DNA of 24,091 nucleotides from a virus. This document shows positions 1 to 6,887 of the stretch, piece by piece. Numbering within the stretch: position 1 is the stretch's first letter; the number at the start of each line of letters is the position of its first letter. The position numbers were made by a program, and so were the translations under genes. The stretch is from IMG/VR virus record IMGVR_UViG_3300027708_000294, positions 1 to 24,091 of that record. One strand, given 5' to 3'. The notes beneath the pieces were generated by a model, which saw only the letters and a program-made list of their open reading frames with translations, had not been told where the DNA came from and ran no database searches.

Positions 1-367
1 CCATTGTTATGTAAGGGCTCCAAGATCGCAGTCTGCTGCCGCAGGTTGAGCAACCTTGGGTCTTACGAAACGCTATAATCTTCCCTGACTCCATAAGTGC
101 CTGGGAATCCTGTGTCTTACTTCCTGACCAGTTAAAAAGTGAAATTTTCTCGCGAAAGATTAAGCGCGGTCCTTCGTGGTGATCCGCCGCTATCATGATG
201 ATCTGCTCGTTAAAGTTGTTCTCAAGAATCACGACGCGAACACGCTCGAAATACTTGTTGCCGCTAGGCACGTCCTCGCGGTTTGTCGTCACCGTCATAA
301 AGTCCTGGACGATACCAGGCGCAACCGCAACTATGGTTGCAGGGAAGAAATCATGAAGAACCTTCAT
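1..367 (-). CDS. hypothetical protein, 3' end outside window
   Basis: An open frame starts at ATG 367 and runs off the left edge without a stop, giving at least 122 residues. Its ATG overlaps the TGA of the upstream gene (ATGA at 364-367), the usual sign of translational coupling, so it is probably co-expressed with the two-HTH regulator. The visible protein starts MKVLHDFFPATIVAV, is a mix of beta-like hydrophobic and charged stretches, and carries a CxxC pair (C106, C109; CSTCGSRLRSW) that may be half of a zinc knuckle. I do not recognise the family. The opposite-strand frame at 176-409 is a shadow of this gene. Confidence 0.7.
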   Translation of the reverse strand, partial: MKVLHDFFPATIVAVAPGIVQDFMTVTTNREDVPSGNKYFERVRVVILENNFNEQIIMIAADHHEGPRLIFREKISLFNWSGSKTQDSQALMESGKIIAFRKTQGCSTCGSRLRSWSPYITM

Positions 368-855
368 TGTGTAAGTGCCTTATCTACTCTACGTTTCATC
401 GCACGATAGGTAACTCCTGAAGCACGAGCTAACTCAGACACGGTAACACCTTTGTTGTAGAGAAGTCCTGCGATGCTAGTAAGCTCCTGATTCGCGGTGA
501 AAGAAACGGATGAAGGATTTGTCCTTGCGCGGAAGCGCCGAGCAACGGGTGACAGGCGCGCGATGTGCAACTGCTCGTGGAGCGGGATTCCTGGAGACCT
601 TGGACGTTTACGTCTAGACTTTGCCTTGGGCTGAGGCGGGGTAGGGGTCGCGGTGATAAACTCGAACTCAGGCGTATCCTTGATAACCCAACTGCGAATC
701 GTTGAGCGACGACGCGGTGGCGAGAATGCGTCCGCAATGGACTGAAGGGTCCAGCCTGCATCGTTCAGATCTTTTACACGACGCCAGAGTTGCTCCTTAG
801 AGAGGGAGGCTAGGAATTCAGCTTCGCTCTTTGGGAGATCGGGTGTATGCGCCAT
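364..855 (-). CDS. two-HTH DNA-binding regulator
   Basis: This 163-residue basic protein has two helix-turn-helix-like segments. The first is at about residues 24-58 (GWTLQSIADAF) and the second at about 122-160 (GVTVSELARASGVTYRAM). They are joined by a linker rich in Pro, Lys and Arg (residues 68-92). The same layout recurs in the gene at 9242-9844, so the two look like paralogues. It probably binds DNA and regulates phage transcription; that role is inferred. Two 13-bp direct repeats lie 28-65 bp upstream of its start and could be an operator for autoregulation. No Shine-Dalgarno sequence is obvious before ATG 855. It overlaps the next gene by 4 nt. An alternative is a recombination or packaging accessory DNA-binding protein. 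Confidence 0.65.
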   Translation of the reverse strand: MAHTPDLPKSEAEFLASLSKEQLWRRVKDLNDAGWTLQSIADAFSPPRRRSTIRSWVIKDTPEFEFITATPTPPQPKAKSRRKRPRSPGIPLHEQLHIARLSPVARRFRARTNPSSVSFTANQELTSIAGLLYNKGVTVSELARASGVTYRAMKRRVDKALTQ

Positions 856-882
856 GAGAATAATGTATCATCTTTGAAGACG

Positions 883-920
883 AATGTGTACAAACTGCGC
901 TTATAGTAATGTGTACAAAC
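883..920 (-). repeat. 13-bp direct repeat pair, possible operator
   Basis: GTTTGTACACATT (minus strand) occurs exactly twice, at 883-895 and 908-920, so the copies start 25 bp apart. Each contains the palindrome TGTACA. They lie just upstream of the two-HTH regulator. The proximal copy could also supply a -35-like TTGTAC in front of a TGATACAT -10-like sequence. Regulator binding here is inferred. Confidence 0.55.
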
Positions 921-951
921 GAAGCAGAAACAGTACCTTTTGGTTAAAATG

Positions 952-1017
952 GCTTGGAGGTGAGAAAGGGTTACGTATAGGTGTGGGCAGTCCGCGAGTT
1001 GTCTCCAAGCTTTTTTT
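952..1017 (+). ncRNA. possible plus-strand small RNA with terminator
   Basis: On the plus strand GCTTGGAG (952-959) pairs perfectly with CTCCAAGC (1003-1010). The stem extends to about 12 bp with G-U pairs, encloses about 38 nt, and is followed directly by seven T residues (1011-1017). That is the shape of a compact RNA closed by an intrinsic terminator, in a gene-free gap of 232 bp (856-1087). It lacks a T-arm and is too short for a tRNA. No convincing plus-strand promoter is visible (TTAAAAT at 944-950 is weak), so the call is tentative. Confidence 0.3.
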
Positions 1018-1040
1018 AGTTTGCCTTGTGAAAGTAAGAA

Positions 1041-1069
1041 AGACCAATACTCGTTATAAGTATTGGTCT
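1041..1069 (-). terminator. terminator of the lysis operon
   Basis: AGACCAATACT (1041-1051) and AGTATTGGTCT (1059-1069) form a perfect 11-bp stem with a 7-nt loop. On the minus strand a T-rich tail follows. It sits 18 bp beyond the stop of the peptidoglycan-binding gene. Confidence 0.75.
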
Positions 1070-1087
1070 TCCTTTTGTGAAGAAGAT

Positions 1088-1582
1088 CTAGAGTACTACG
1101 CGTACGTGTACGTCCCCTTCAAAGATCTTAATAAAGGTATCAGCGTCTACAGAGCCTGTGACGTCCATTCCTTTGTCAGCCTGGAACTCCTTGATTGAAG
1201 CTACAGTCTCATCGCCTAACCAACCATCCTTGTCAGCGTCAGCGTCCTTGTAACCAAGTTCGATGAGTCGACGTTGTAGATGATGTACTGTCAATGACTT
1301 GCGTGCATAGACATTTTTGTAGATACAGTTAGCAAGGAGTACGTCGTCGACGTCTTCTCCACTGACTGCTTGACTTGGCTGATATGTAACCTTAGTCTCT
1401 TCAATAGCTACAGGTTCAGGCATAGGCTCAGGCATAGGCTCATCAGCAATTACTTGCTCAGGCTCTACGTCAGGAGCTTGCACTTCTTCCTCAACTACTT
1501 CTACAGCTTCATCTTCAGCCACAGCAATATCTTCTGTGTCATCGATGTCGCCCGCAGGTTCGATGTTTGTTTCTTCAGTCAT
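1088..1582 (-). CDS. acidic protein with C-terminal peptidoglycan-binding domain
   Basis: This 164-residue protein has two parts. Residues 1-62 are very acidic and repetitive (EPMPEPMPEP at about 48-57) and look disordered. Residues about 95-155 fit a PG_binding_1 fold (LTVHHLQRRLIELGY, then GWLGDETVASIKEFQADKG and VTGSVDADTF). No catalytic domain is present, so it probably binds cell wall rather than cutting it. It lies 26 bp downstream of the transglycosylase gene and before a strong terminator, which suggests one lysis operon; it might tether or modulate the lysin. The Shine-Dalgarno sequence before ATG 1582 is poor (AGGA about 13 nt away). A virion-associated wall-binding protein is an alternative. 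Confidence 0.7.
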   Translation of the reverse strand: MTEETNIEPAGDIDDTEDIAVAEDEAVEVVEEEVQAPDVEPEQVIADEPMPEPMPEPVAIEETKVTYQPSQAVSGEDVDDVLLANCIYKNVYARKSLTVHHLQRRLIELGYKDADADKDGWLGDETVASIKEFQADKGMDVTGSVDADTFIKIFEGDVHVRVVL

Positions 1583-1608
1583 GTGAATACTATATTCCTA
1601 TCTTGTGA

Positions 1609-2181
1609 TTATGACTTAGGGTATTGGGTTATCCACAAGGTCACCGCAGGCTCTGCCGCAGATCCATCGTAGGCATTAGGACCTAAGCCCCATGAACCCC
1701 AGTCCTTACCTCCAGCAGTCATGTAGTAAGCAGCCTTAGCGTTTGCTACAGGGTCAAGTAGATCAGCATGTTTAGTGATGCCTACCCTGTCCTGAAACTT
1801 AGCTAGACGGTCTACGCCTAGACTACCGATCATGTTGATTTGGAATAGGCCGTATGAATTGTCGCCAGTGCTGGCGTTCACGTTGTGAGAAGTGGGATGT
1901 CCACGTGACTCACGCATGGCAACTGCCCATGCAGTCTTGAGAGCCTTGCCCTCAAAGCCAACAGCCGCAAGCAGCTCTACAAGCTCTTGGCTTGTTAGCT
2001 CTACCGCGTTCTTATATTTAACTAGTGGGTCTACCACGACAGGCGCGGTAACCATTAGTTCTTTTGTATTGATGTCGTCGGCGTAGCTGCTCACCATAGT
2101 GAGCGAGAATACACCAATTGTTAGTGCCGTAATATAGGCTACGGTCGACATTGCTATTCCACGTATTGTGAGTTTTTGCAA
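1609..2181 (-). CDS. secreted lytic transglycosylase / lysozyme-like endolysin
   Basis: This 190-residue protein has a signal-peptide-like N terminus (hydrophobic core about residues 13-32, likely cleavage after SYA at 34). It then has a transglycosylase SLT-type domain with catalytic-type Glu91 (AMRESRGHP), the SYGLFQIN motif (109-116) and WGSWG (161-165). It should cleave the glycan strands of peptidoglycan. The TTG start at 2181 is chosen because a perfect Shine-Dalgarno TAAGGAGG lies 10 nt upstream, with an in-frame TAA just before it. An internal ATG at 2151 is possible but has a weak ribosome site and would shorten the signal peptide. A Sec signal would allow export independent of a holin. 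Confidence 0.8.
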   Translation of the reverse strand: MQKLTIRGIAMSTVAYITALTIGVFSLTMVSSYADDINTKELMVTAPVVVDPLVKYKNAVELTSQELVELLAAVGFEGKALKTAWAVAMRESRGHPTSHNVNASTGDNSYGLFQINMIGSLGVDRLAKFQDRVGITKHADLLDPVANAKAAYYMTAGGKDWGSWGLGPNAYDGSAAEPAVTLWITQYPKS

Positions 2182-2317
2182 CGCTAGTTCGCCTCCTTAG
2201 GTCGGGGATGGGACAACCCATTGAGTTTCCAATGAGCTTCTTGCTACCGCTATGCTTCTCAAGCTCGCGCTTGTCCTCTACCGCTTGCATAGGGCCGGAG
2301 ATAAAAAGGGATAACAT
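2018..2317 (-). CDS. doubtful small ORF overlapping the lysin gene
   Basis: An ATG at 2317 follows a good ribosome site (GACGAAAGGA, 7 nt spacing) like those of real genes here. The frame encodes 99 residues beginning MLSLFISGPMQAVEDKRELE. Its last 164 nt overlap the transglycosylase gene in another frame, which is much more than the 1-8 nt overlaps elsewhere in the window, and the C-terminal part looks like out-of-frame translation. It may be a real overlapping lysis gene, a leader peptide or a decayed gene. No family recognised. Confidence 0.35.
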   Translation of the reverse strand: MLSLFISGPMQAVEDKRELEKHSGSKKLIGNSMGCPIPDLRRRTSVAKTHNTWNSNVDRSLYYGTNNWCILAHYGEQLRRRHQYKRTNGYRACRGRPTS

Positions 2318-2359
2318 TGTTAGTCCTTTCGTCTCTCCGTAGTAGGCTGTTTGCCTGGT

Positions 2360-2372
2360 GTTAATAATACCA
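2360..2372 (-). promoter_or_regulatory. possible promoter of the lysin operon
   Basis: On the minus strand TGGTATTATTAAC resembles the TATAATTAAC variant of the dispersed cassette but lacks the CCTGA element. It lies after the holin terminator and before the gene start at 2317. Confidence 0.35.
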
Positions 2373-2388
2373 CATAGAAAGAGAAACA

Positions 2389-2405
2389 GGCACCCGTAGG
2401 TGCCC
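2389..2405 (-). terminator. hairpin terminator after the holin-like gene
   Basis: GGCACC (2389-2394) and GGTGCC (2399-2404) form a 6-bp stem with a 4-nt loop. On the minus strand it is followed by TGTTTCTCTTTCT. It is 20 bp beyond the holin-like stop codon. Confidence 0.6.
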
Positions 2406-2424
2406 GTTACCCGCTACTTTTTTG

Positions 2425-2595
2425 CTATACGGTCTGAGCTAGCCCAGCCCAGGCAATCGCAGATAACCCTAGGGCTAAGGCAAGGACGCCTTTATCCGGG
2501 GTTAGAAGCGCAGTGAGTATGGACAGGATGGAAAGGACAGCTGATATAACAGCAGGCCAAATTAGGCTCTGCAGTGTAAGCATTAGTCTATCCAT
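2425..2595 (-). CDS. holin-like small membrane protein
   Basis: This 56-residue protein, MDRLMLTLQSLIWPAVISAV..., has two hydrophobic segments (about residues 11-31 and 37-53) joined by a short turn TPDK. That matches small two-helix holins that open the inner membrane for lysins. ATG 2595 lies 3 nt after the stop of the HTH mini-protein gene, with AAGG about 11 nt upstream. A terminator follows. Its position just before the transglycosylase gene supports a lysis role. The start could also be Met5. Holins diverge fast, so the call rests on size, topology and neighbours. The holin-like gene at 22063-22248 is a second candidate. Confidence 0.6.
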   Translation of the reverse strand: MDRLMLTLQSLIWPAVISAVLSILSILTALLTPDKGVLALALGLSAIAWAGLAQTV

Positions 2596-2598
2596 GGA

Positions 2599-2784
2599 TT
2601 ACTTGACCTTACGGGTTTTACCCTTGAGTCTATCGGAGGTATTGCGAATAGGAGTCCCCGAGTCCGCGATGAGCTTACGAGCCTTACCGTATGTGATTGA
2701 TAGCTCTTTAGCTACTTCGTCTACAGACTTCCCTGCGCTATAGAGCGCGGCTGCTTGGTTTGGTGTAACTGTTGCTGTTGTCAT
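2599..2784 (-). CDS. HTH mini-protein
   Basis: This 61-residue protein is mostly one helix-turn-helix (NQAAALYSAGKSVDEVAKEL, then SITYGKARKLIADSGT) with a basic tail (RLKGKTRKVK). It looks like a minimal DNA-binding regulator of the resolvase/sigma-like HTH type. Ribosome site GAGAGGAAAACA precedes ATG 2784. The gene is followed after 3 nt by the holin-like gene, so the two are probably translated from one message. A role in timing lysis or late expression is inferred from that context. Confidence 0.65.
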   Translation of the reverse strand: MTTATVTPNQAAALYSAGKSVDEVAKELSITYGKARKLIADSGTPIRNTSDRLKGKTRKVK

Positions 2785-2851
2785 TGTTTTCCTCTCGTAT
2801 GTACGTAATCACACTGTATGATTATGCATTTAATTGAGCGTATGGTACTGC

Positions 2852-3304
2852 TCAAGATTTCTTGCTCTTTACAGGCTTTGGCGGGATCTTCCCATGCTTG
2901 TCGCAAAGGGAACGTCCATTCCACGGTCCACGTGGTTTTATGTTGTTATCGCAGTCTGTGCCGTAACCAGCTGCGTCACATTTAATTTTAGTTCCTTGAG
3001 TAAAGTTATTGACCAGCGAAACGATTGCCCGCTTGACAATAGAGCTATCAACCGCAAATCCATTTTCCTGGTGGCATGACCAACACAGGTATTCGTTTCT
3101 GCGATGTGATGGATCTCGGACTGCGTTTCCCGCTCCACATTTATCACACGGCGTAACCCTTTTTACAGTTCTTGCTTTGTCCCTGTAGTGCTCTGCACAG
3201 AGTAGTTGTTCACCACACTCGTAGACGAGAACGTTTTGTTCTCCGCATTGCTGGCAGTTGTCGTAGACGTATATCTTGTCTCGCTGGACGGTTCCCTGTG
3301 TCAT
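2852..3304 (-). CDS. multi-zinc-ribbon protein
   Basis: This 150-residue protein is rich in paired cysteines: CQQCGEQ (about 17), CGEQLLCAEHY (about 30-40), CDKCGAG (about 53), LCWSCHQE (about 74), then single Cys residues and CDKHGK near the C terminus. These suggest two or three structural zinc sites, with a basic tail KPPKPVKSKKS-like. It probably binds nucleic acid or protein; no catalytic motif is visible. ATG 3304 has AGGA 7 nt upstream. A weak 6-bp hairpin (2834-2855) overlaps the stop codon. Family not recognised. Confidence 0.6.
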   Translation of the reverse strand: MTQGTVQRDKIYVYDNCQQCGEQNVLVYECGEQLLCAEHYRDKARTVKRVTPCDKCGAGNAVRDPSHRRNEYLCWSCHQENGFAVDSSIVKRAIVSLVNNFTQGTKIKCDAAGYGTDCDNNIKPRGPWNGRSLCDKHGKIPPKPVKSKKS

Positions 3305-3348
3305 AGCTAGATCCTAATCCTTATTCGGTATCTTGTAAACTATTAACC

Positions 3349-3561
3349 CTATTTCTCACTGGACCCCCACTGAACGCGAGGTTCACCACGGAGAATCGAG
3401 GCTGAACAGTCTGAATGGTTAATGTGAAACGGGGCAAGACGAAGAACCGACTTACCTACCTTTGGCATCTGGTCAAACGGCTGTGACTCGTAGATGTAGT
3501 GTCCACATTTGGAACAGATTTCGTACGTGTCAGCTGTGCGCTTGACGGGCTTGCCTAACAT
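3349..3561 (-). CDS. small CxxC zinc-binding protein
   Basis: This 70-residue protein has a CSKCGHYIYE motif near residue 16, then HINHSDC at about 47-53, enough for one zinc site (two Cys plus His/Cys). Its ATG shares one base with the TAA of the upstream membrane-protein gene (TAATG), so the two are translationally coupled. Function unknown. Confidence 0.6.
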   Translation of the reverse strand: MLGKPVKRTADTYEICSKCGHYIYESQPFDQMPKVGKSVLRLAPFHINHSDCSASILRGEPRVQWGSSEK

Positions 3562-3845
3562 TACTTGTCACCCTTTGGACCAACCACACCTAGAAGCGTT
3601 GTTGGGCTCTTGCGCTTTAGGCGAAGGTTAGAGAACTCTTCCTTTGCGATAAGCTCTGTGCGAAGTGAGAAGAACCAAAGAGGTCCTGAGCCAGCTGCAA
3701 TCAAGAACGCAGATGCTAGAAATGCGATGAGACTTGGATAGATAAAGAAAGATTGAGCGGCATACGGAATCCAAGCTAAAGCTAGGAGACGTAGAGCTAC
3801 CGTATATCGGCGGTATTTATGTCCACGGAATGTGCTGATTTTCAT
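3561..3845 (-). CDS. small membrane protein
   Basis: This 94-residue protein has a basic N terminus (residues 1-13), two hydrophobic segments (about 16-33 and 36-60) and a charged C-terminal tail. It is probably an inner-membrane protein with two helices. The ATG has GAAAGGA 6 nt upstream and overlaps the stop of the 28-residue zinc peptide gene (ATGA). It could take part in lysis or superinfection exclusion, but nothing specific shows this. Confidence 0.6.
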   Translation of the reverse strand: MKISTFRGHKYRRYTVALRLLALAWIPYAAQSFFIYPSLIAFLASAFLIAAGSGPLWFFSLRTELIAKEEFSNLRLKRKSPTTLLGVVGPKGDK

Positions 3846-3928
3846 TTTGCGTCCTTTCGGTTACAGTGCTTGCAAGGATTCTTTTTTGCTCCTCGCGGTT
3901 TCTTTCCCCAACAGTACATACATACCAT
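3842..3928 (-). CDS. 28-residue zinc-knuckle peptide
   Basis: The tiny frame encodes a peptide beginning MVCMYCWGKKPRGAKK and ending with a second CxxC (CKHC) before a basic tail. The two CxxC pairs 13 residues apart make a minimal zinc ribbon. Support for expression: a cassette promoter (3959-3973), the conserved leader AACGACGAAAGGA 7 nt before the ATG, and a 4-nt ATGA overlap with the next gene. Its role is unknown; peptides like this often bind RNA, DNA or a partner protein. Confidence 0.7.
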   Translation of the reverse strand: MVCMYCWGKKPRGAKKNPCKHCNRKDAK

Positions 3929-3958
3929 TTTCTGTTCCTTTCGTCGTTTGGCGTACAG

Positions 3959-3973
3959 GTTAATTATAACAGG
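3959..3973 (-). promoter_or_regulatory. cassette promoter 1 (variant CCTGTTATAATTAAC)
   Basis: An extended -10 (TG-T-TATAAT) lies 19 bp after the terminase stop and about 30 bp before the zinc-knuckle peptide gene. It is the leftmost good copy of the dispersed promoter and probably reads the 3.9-2.4 kb genes through to the holin terminator. Confidence 0.7.
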
Positions 3974-3991
3974 TAGATCAGGATAATGAAA

Positions 3992-5386
3992 CTACCTAAC
4001 GCGGAAGGTGTTTCTCAGACCAGGGATCTTTCGGCCAGCTGGAGACTTAGCCGTAATCTTTCCGCCTACGAATCCGGCTGGTGGTTTAATGAGTAGAGCG
4101 GTAAGGGCATGGACCAGCGCATCGACGCGGTCAGGTGATTTGCCTTCGCCTGGAATCCACGAGGTCATCTGGGACTCGAGGTCCGCTAGGTACCCTATGT
4201 GGTGCACGCGGTTCTGCTCGTAAGCTAGCGTGATTGGCTCGGCTCGAAGGGCCTTGCCGTATTTGGAGTGAACCTCAAGTACCTTAACCGTTGGGTCAAT
4301 CGTGTTGATGGCGTTGCGAACAAGCGCACCGCCTTGGTTTACCTCCGCGATAACGGGGCAACCCCACTTACGCGCCATGGCTACTACCTTGTTTGCCCAC
4401 ACATCCGGTGAGCCTAAGATTGAAGCATCCTCAAGTACCCAGCTCTGACGTTTGTAAAGATCTCTATCGGCCGTTGCAGCTACAACAACTATGCCGCATT
4501 CATCTCTTGGATTTTCAGCTACCGATGGATCAACACCGATGCAACGAAGCGGTGCGCCTTGTGGCATAACAAGTTCGCGTGTATTATCGATAAGTTCTAC
4601 TGTCCAGAGTGCTCCCTCAACGTCTGAAAGCATCTCGCCGTAAAGTTCCTGCGCAGCTAGACGAGTTCCTTCGTACACTCCAAGAATTCCTTCCATGTAG
4701 GCCGCAGAAAGGTTTCCGCTGTTGTCCATGGTTGAACCTTTAGTAATAATAACCTTGCCGGGATTTGTATCGGCCTCACGTAAAAGATCATATAGCAACG
4801 GCACGCGCTTCGGCGTTGTTGTAATCATAATTTTAGGATTTTGACCAAGACGAGTACCAATACGTAAGTTTTCAAATGCGGTAAGCCCAGCTCCATCTGG
4901 AGTCTGACGCCAAGCGGCAACCTCGTCTCCCCAAGCATGCGTGAATTGAGGACCACGAAGAGAATCTGGCTCATCGGCAGTAAAGCATGTTGCCGTATTG
5001 CCGTTAGGCCAAGTCAGTCTTCGCTTTGACGGTTCGTACAACGGACGCTCACTAGGAGGCGTTACATTGATAATACCTGATTCACCTTCAACGATAACGT
5101 CTCGTACGTCAGCAGCTGTACGAGCTACCAATGCAAAACGGCGTTGACCGGTGTTTGTGTATTTAGCTTCTTCTCTTACCCACTCTGAAGCCGTACGAGT
5201 TTTACCAGCACCGCGTCCTGCGAGGTACATCCATATGTTCCAGTCATCACCTTGAGGACGCTGTTGTTCAGGACGTCCCCAGAAACTCCAGTCCCATTGA
5301 AGAGCGTCTGGATCTAGACCTGCTAGAACCTCTGCCTTTTCTTCATCAGACATTGCCGCAATGATTTGTGCTAGACTCTTTCCCAT
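3992..5386 (-). CDS. terL: phage terminase large subunit
   Basis: This 464-residue protein is the DNA-packaging motor: an N-terminal ATPase that pumps DNA into the prohead and a C-terminal RNase H-like nuclease that cuts the concatemer. Visible motifs are Walker A GRGAGKT (57-63), Walker B with D154/E155 (THAWGDE), the coupling motif ITTTPKR (188-194), and nuclease acidic residues D286 (GVDPS), E348 (AEVNQ) and D419/D422 (SPDRVDAL). Length and motif order match Terminase_6-type proteins. The ribosome site is weak. It is the third gene after the promoter at 6888-6904, behind phosphatase and deacetylase genes, an unusual setting for a terminase. Confidence 0.95.
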   Translation of the reverse strand: MGKSLAQIIAAMSDEEKAEVLAGLDPDALQWDWSFWGRPEQQRPQGDDWNIWMYLAGRGAGKTRTASEWVREEAKYTNTGQRRFALVARTAADVRDVIVEGESGIINVTPPSERPLYEPSKRRLTWPNGNTATCFTADEPDSLRGPQFTHAWGDEVAAWRQTPDGAGLTAFENLRIGTRLGQNPKIMITTTPKRVPLLYDLLREADTNPGKVIITKGSTMDNSGNLSAAYMEGILGVYEGTRLAAQELYGEMLSDVEGALWTVELIDNTRELVMPQGAPLRCIGVDPSVAENPRDECGIVVVAATADRDLYKRQSWVLEDASILGSPDVWANKVVAMARKWGCPVIAEVNQGGALVRNAINTIDPTVKVLEVHSKYGKALRAEPITLAYEQNRVHHIGYLADLESQMTSWIPGEGKSPDRVDALVHALTALLIKPPAGFVGGKITAKSPAGRKIPGLRNTFRVR

Positions 5387-5416
5387 ATGTACTATGGTAC
5401 CTTATAAAAGGAAAAG

Positions 5417-6340
5417 TTATACGGGTACGTTGCTAATATCTGAATATATTTCTGATACTACAGTTGCCCACACCTTTGGTGTGTGGTCGAAAGGTTGATA
5501 ACCACCGGCTCCTCCAATAAGTACTCTGCCTCTTGCATGCTTGTTAGCGATGTCCGCAATGATGCGAGCAGCAGCTCGATACCCAGGATAATCAAAGTTA
5601 AGACCAGACAATGGATCTGAATGATGTGCGTCAGCTCCGGTAGCTAGAAGAATAACATCTGGCTGAATATCATCCGCAAGCAGCTCGATCTCTTGCATCG
5701 CATCCAGAAATTCTACGTCACCATCTCCGTTAGCTAATGCCCAGTTGTATACTCCATTTTCTGGCTCGTTCTTAAGACCAGTTCCCGGGAAGATTCCACC
5801 TTGGTGGATACTTGCCGTAACTAGATTTCGATACGGGCGCAGGATATTCTCAACGCCGTCACCATGATGCGCATCCCAATCAATGTACATAGGCTTAAGC
5901 CCTGCAGCCATAAATAACTTAGCAACTAACGCCATGTCGTTGAATACACAAAAACCAGAGCTATGGTCATACTGCGCATGATGCTTAGCTCCTTGCGGAT
6001 TGAAGGCTACCTGAGCTTCTCCTGAAAGAATCTTTTCATACATGCGAATAGTCCCCGCAGCCATCTCAAGAGCAACGGCTCCAAGATGTAGCTGGTCAGG
6101 ATACCATTCACCGCAGTGACCTTTATCTAAAACCTTAGAAATGTATTCATCAGAGTGAACATGATTTAACAAGTCTCTGTCTGATTCAGACGCTGATGGC
6201 TTAACCATTACTGGTTCTAAGTCTTTAAGAAGCTCTACCGCAAGCTTAGCACGAATTGGATTAGTTGGGTGACTACCGTCACCATTTCCTAGCTGCCAAT
6301 CAAGATAGATATCGTCGTATGCGACGTGTAGCTTACTCAC
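5417..6340 (-). CDS. histone-deacetylase-family (AcuC/HDAC-like) deacetylase
   Basis: A 307-residue zinc-dependent deacetylase fold from the arginase/HDAC superfamily. It has the paired active-site histidines H120-H121 (KHHAQYDHSSGFC), zinc ligands D156 and H158 in YIDWDAHHGDG, the third ligand D237 (GADAHHSDP) and the transition-state tyrosine Y281 (GGAGGY). All catalytic residues are present, so it should be active on acetyl-lysine or an acetylated small molecule; the substrate is unknown. The GTG start at 6340 is chosen because homologous sequence begins there and it overlaps the phosphatase stop by 8 nt. The frame could extend to ATG 6463, but those 41 residues lie inside the phosphatase gene. 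Co-transcribed with the phosphatase and terminase. Confidence 0.9.
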   Translation of the reverse strand: MSKLHVAYDDIYLDWQLGNGDGSHPTNPIRAKLAVELLKDLEPVMVKPSASESDRDLLNHVHSDEYISKVLDKGHCGEWYPDQLHLGAVALEMAAGTIRMYEKILSGEAQVAFNPQGAKHHAQYDHSSGFCVFNDMALVAKLFMAAGLKPMYIDWDAHHGDGVENILRPYRNLVTASIHQGGIFPGTGLKNEPENGVYNWALANGDGDVEFLDAMQEIELLADDIQPDVILLATGADAHHSDPLSGLNFDYPGYRAAARIIADIANKHARGRVLIGGAGGYQPFDHTPKVWATVVSEIYSDISNVPV

Positions 6341-6854
6341 TTGCTTTGTCCAACGTTCGAACATACGCTTCAAACTCACCGTTACATAAAACATATGAGG
6401 TTCGCTTAGTACGAAGAAGCGTGATAGCTTCATCAGGAGTATAACCAGCTTTGATAAGAACAAGAGCCGCAGTTAAACCAGAGCGGTTAAGCCCAGCTTG
6501 ACAACGAATTAAAACCTTCTTACCAGCCTTCCACTTGCTATGCGCAAATGAGACAGCTGTAGCTAGAGACTCTGAGTCAATATGGTCTACGTCTGAATCA
6601 TAAAAACCAAAGCGTAGTTCCTCAACCATCCAGTCAACTGGATTTGCCCATGCGTATAAAGTTACTACCGCATCGAAATCTTTCTTTGTGATTTGTTTAG
6701 GCGCGTCTAATACTGCTGACTCTTCAATTGTGTCCAGGTCATCAGTTCCGCCTACCCATAAACCAGGCAAGATCTCGCTGTGCAATGGAAAGTCCCAGCT
6801 GTCTAACTGATGTGCTGGTGCATATCCTTCGTTTGTTTCAATGAGCTTTGCCAT
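6333..6854 (-). CDS. dual-specificity / tyrosine phosphatase
   Basis: This 173-residue protein carries the cysteine-phosphatase signature CxxxxxR as CQAGLNRSG (C118, R124), with preceding strand KVLIR and a candidate general-acid aspartate in the YDSDVDHID segment (86-93). It has the size and layout of DSP-type phosphatases (DUSP/VH1-like) that dephosphorylate Tyr/Ser/Thr or small phosphorylated substrates. It is the first gene after the promoter at 6888-6904, with ribosome site AAAAGGAG about 7 nt before ATG 6854. Its stop overlaps the deacetylase start. A role in reversing host protein phosphorylation is inferred from this pairing. Confidence 0.88.
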   Translation of the reverse strand: MAKLIETNEGYAPAHQLDSWDFPLHSEILPGLWVGGTDDLDTIEESAVLDAPKQITKKDFDAVVTLYAWANPVDWMVEELRFGFYDSDVDHIDSESLATAVSFAHSKWKAGKKVLIRCQAGLNRSGLTAALVLIKAGYTPDEAITLLRTKRTSYVLCNGEFEAYVRTLDKASE

Positions 6855-6887
6855 TGTGTTTCTCCTTTTGTCATTTTGTCATTTAAT

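Noticed and set aside
952-1010. tRNA gene
   Set aside because: Although an acceptor-like stem closes the element, it is too short and lacks T-arm and anticodon-arm consensus.
884-1198. 104-codon plus-strand frame
   Set aside because: It crosses a strong terminator and the peptidoglycan-binding gene on the other strand and shows no family resemblance.
6341-6463. 41-residue N-terminal extension of the deacetylase
   Set aside because: It lies inside the phosphatase gene, is hydrophobic and basic unlike the rest, and the HDAC-family homology starts at the GTG at 6340.
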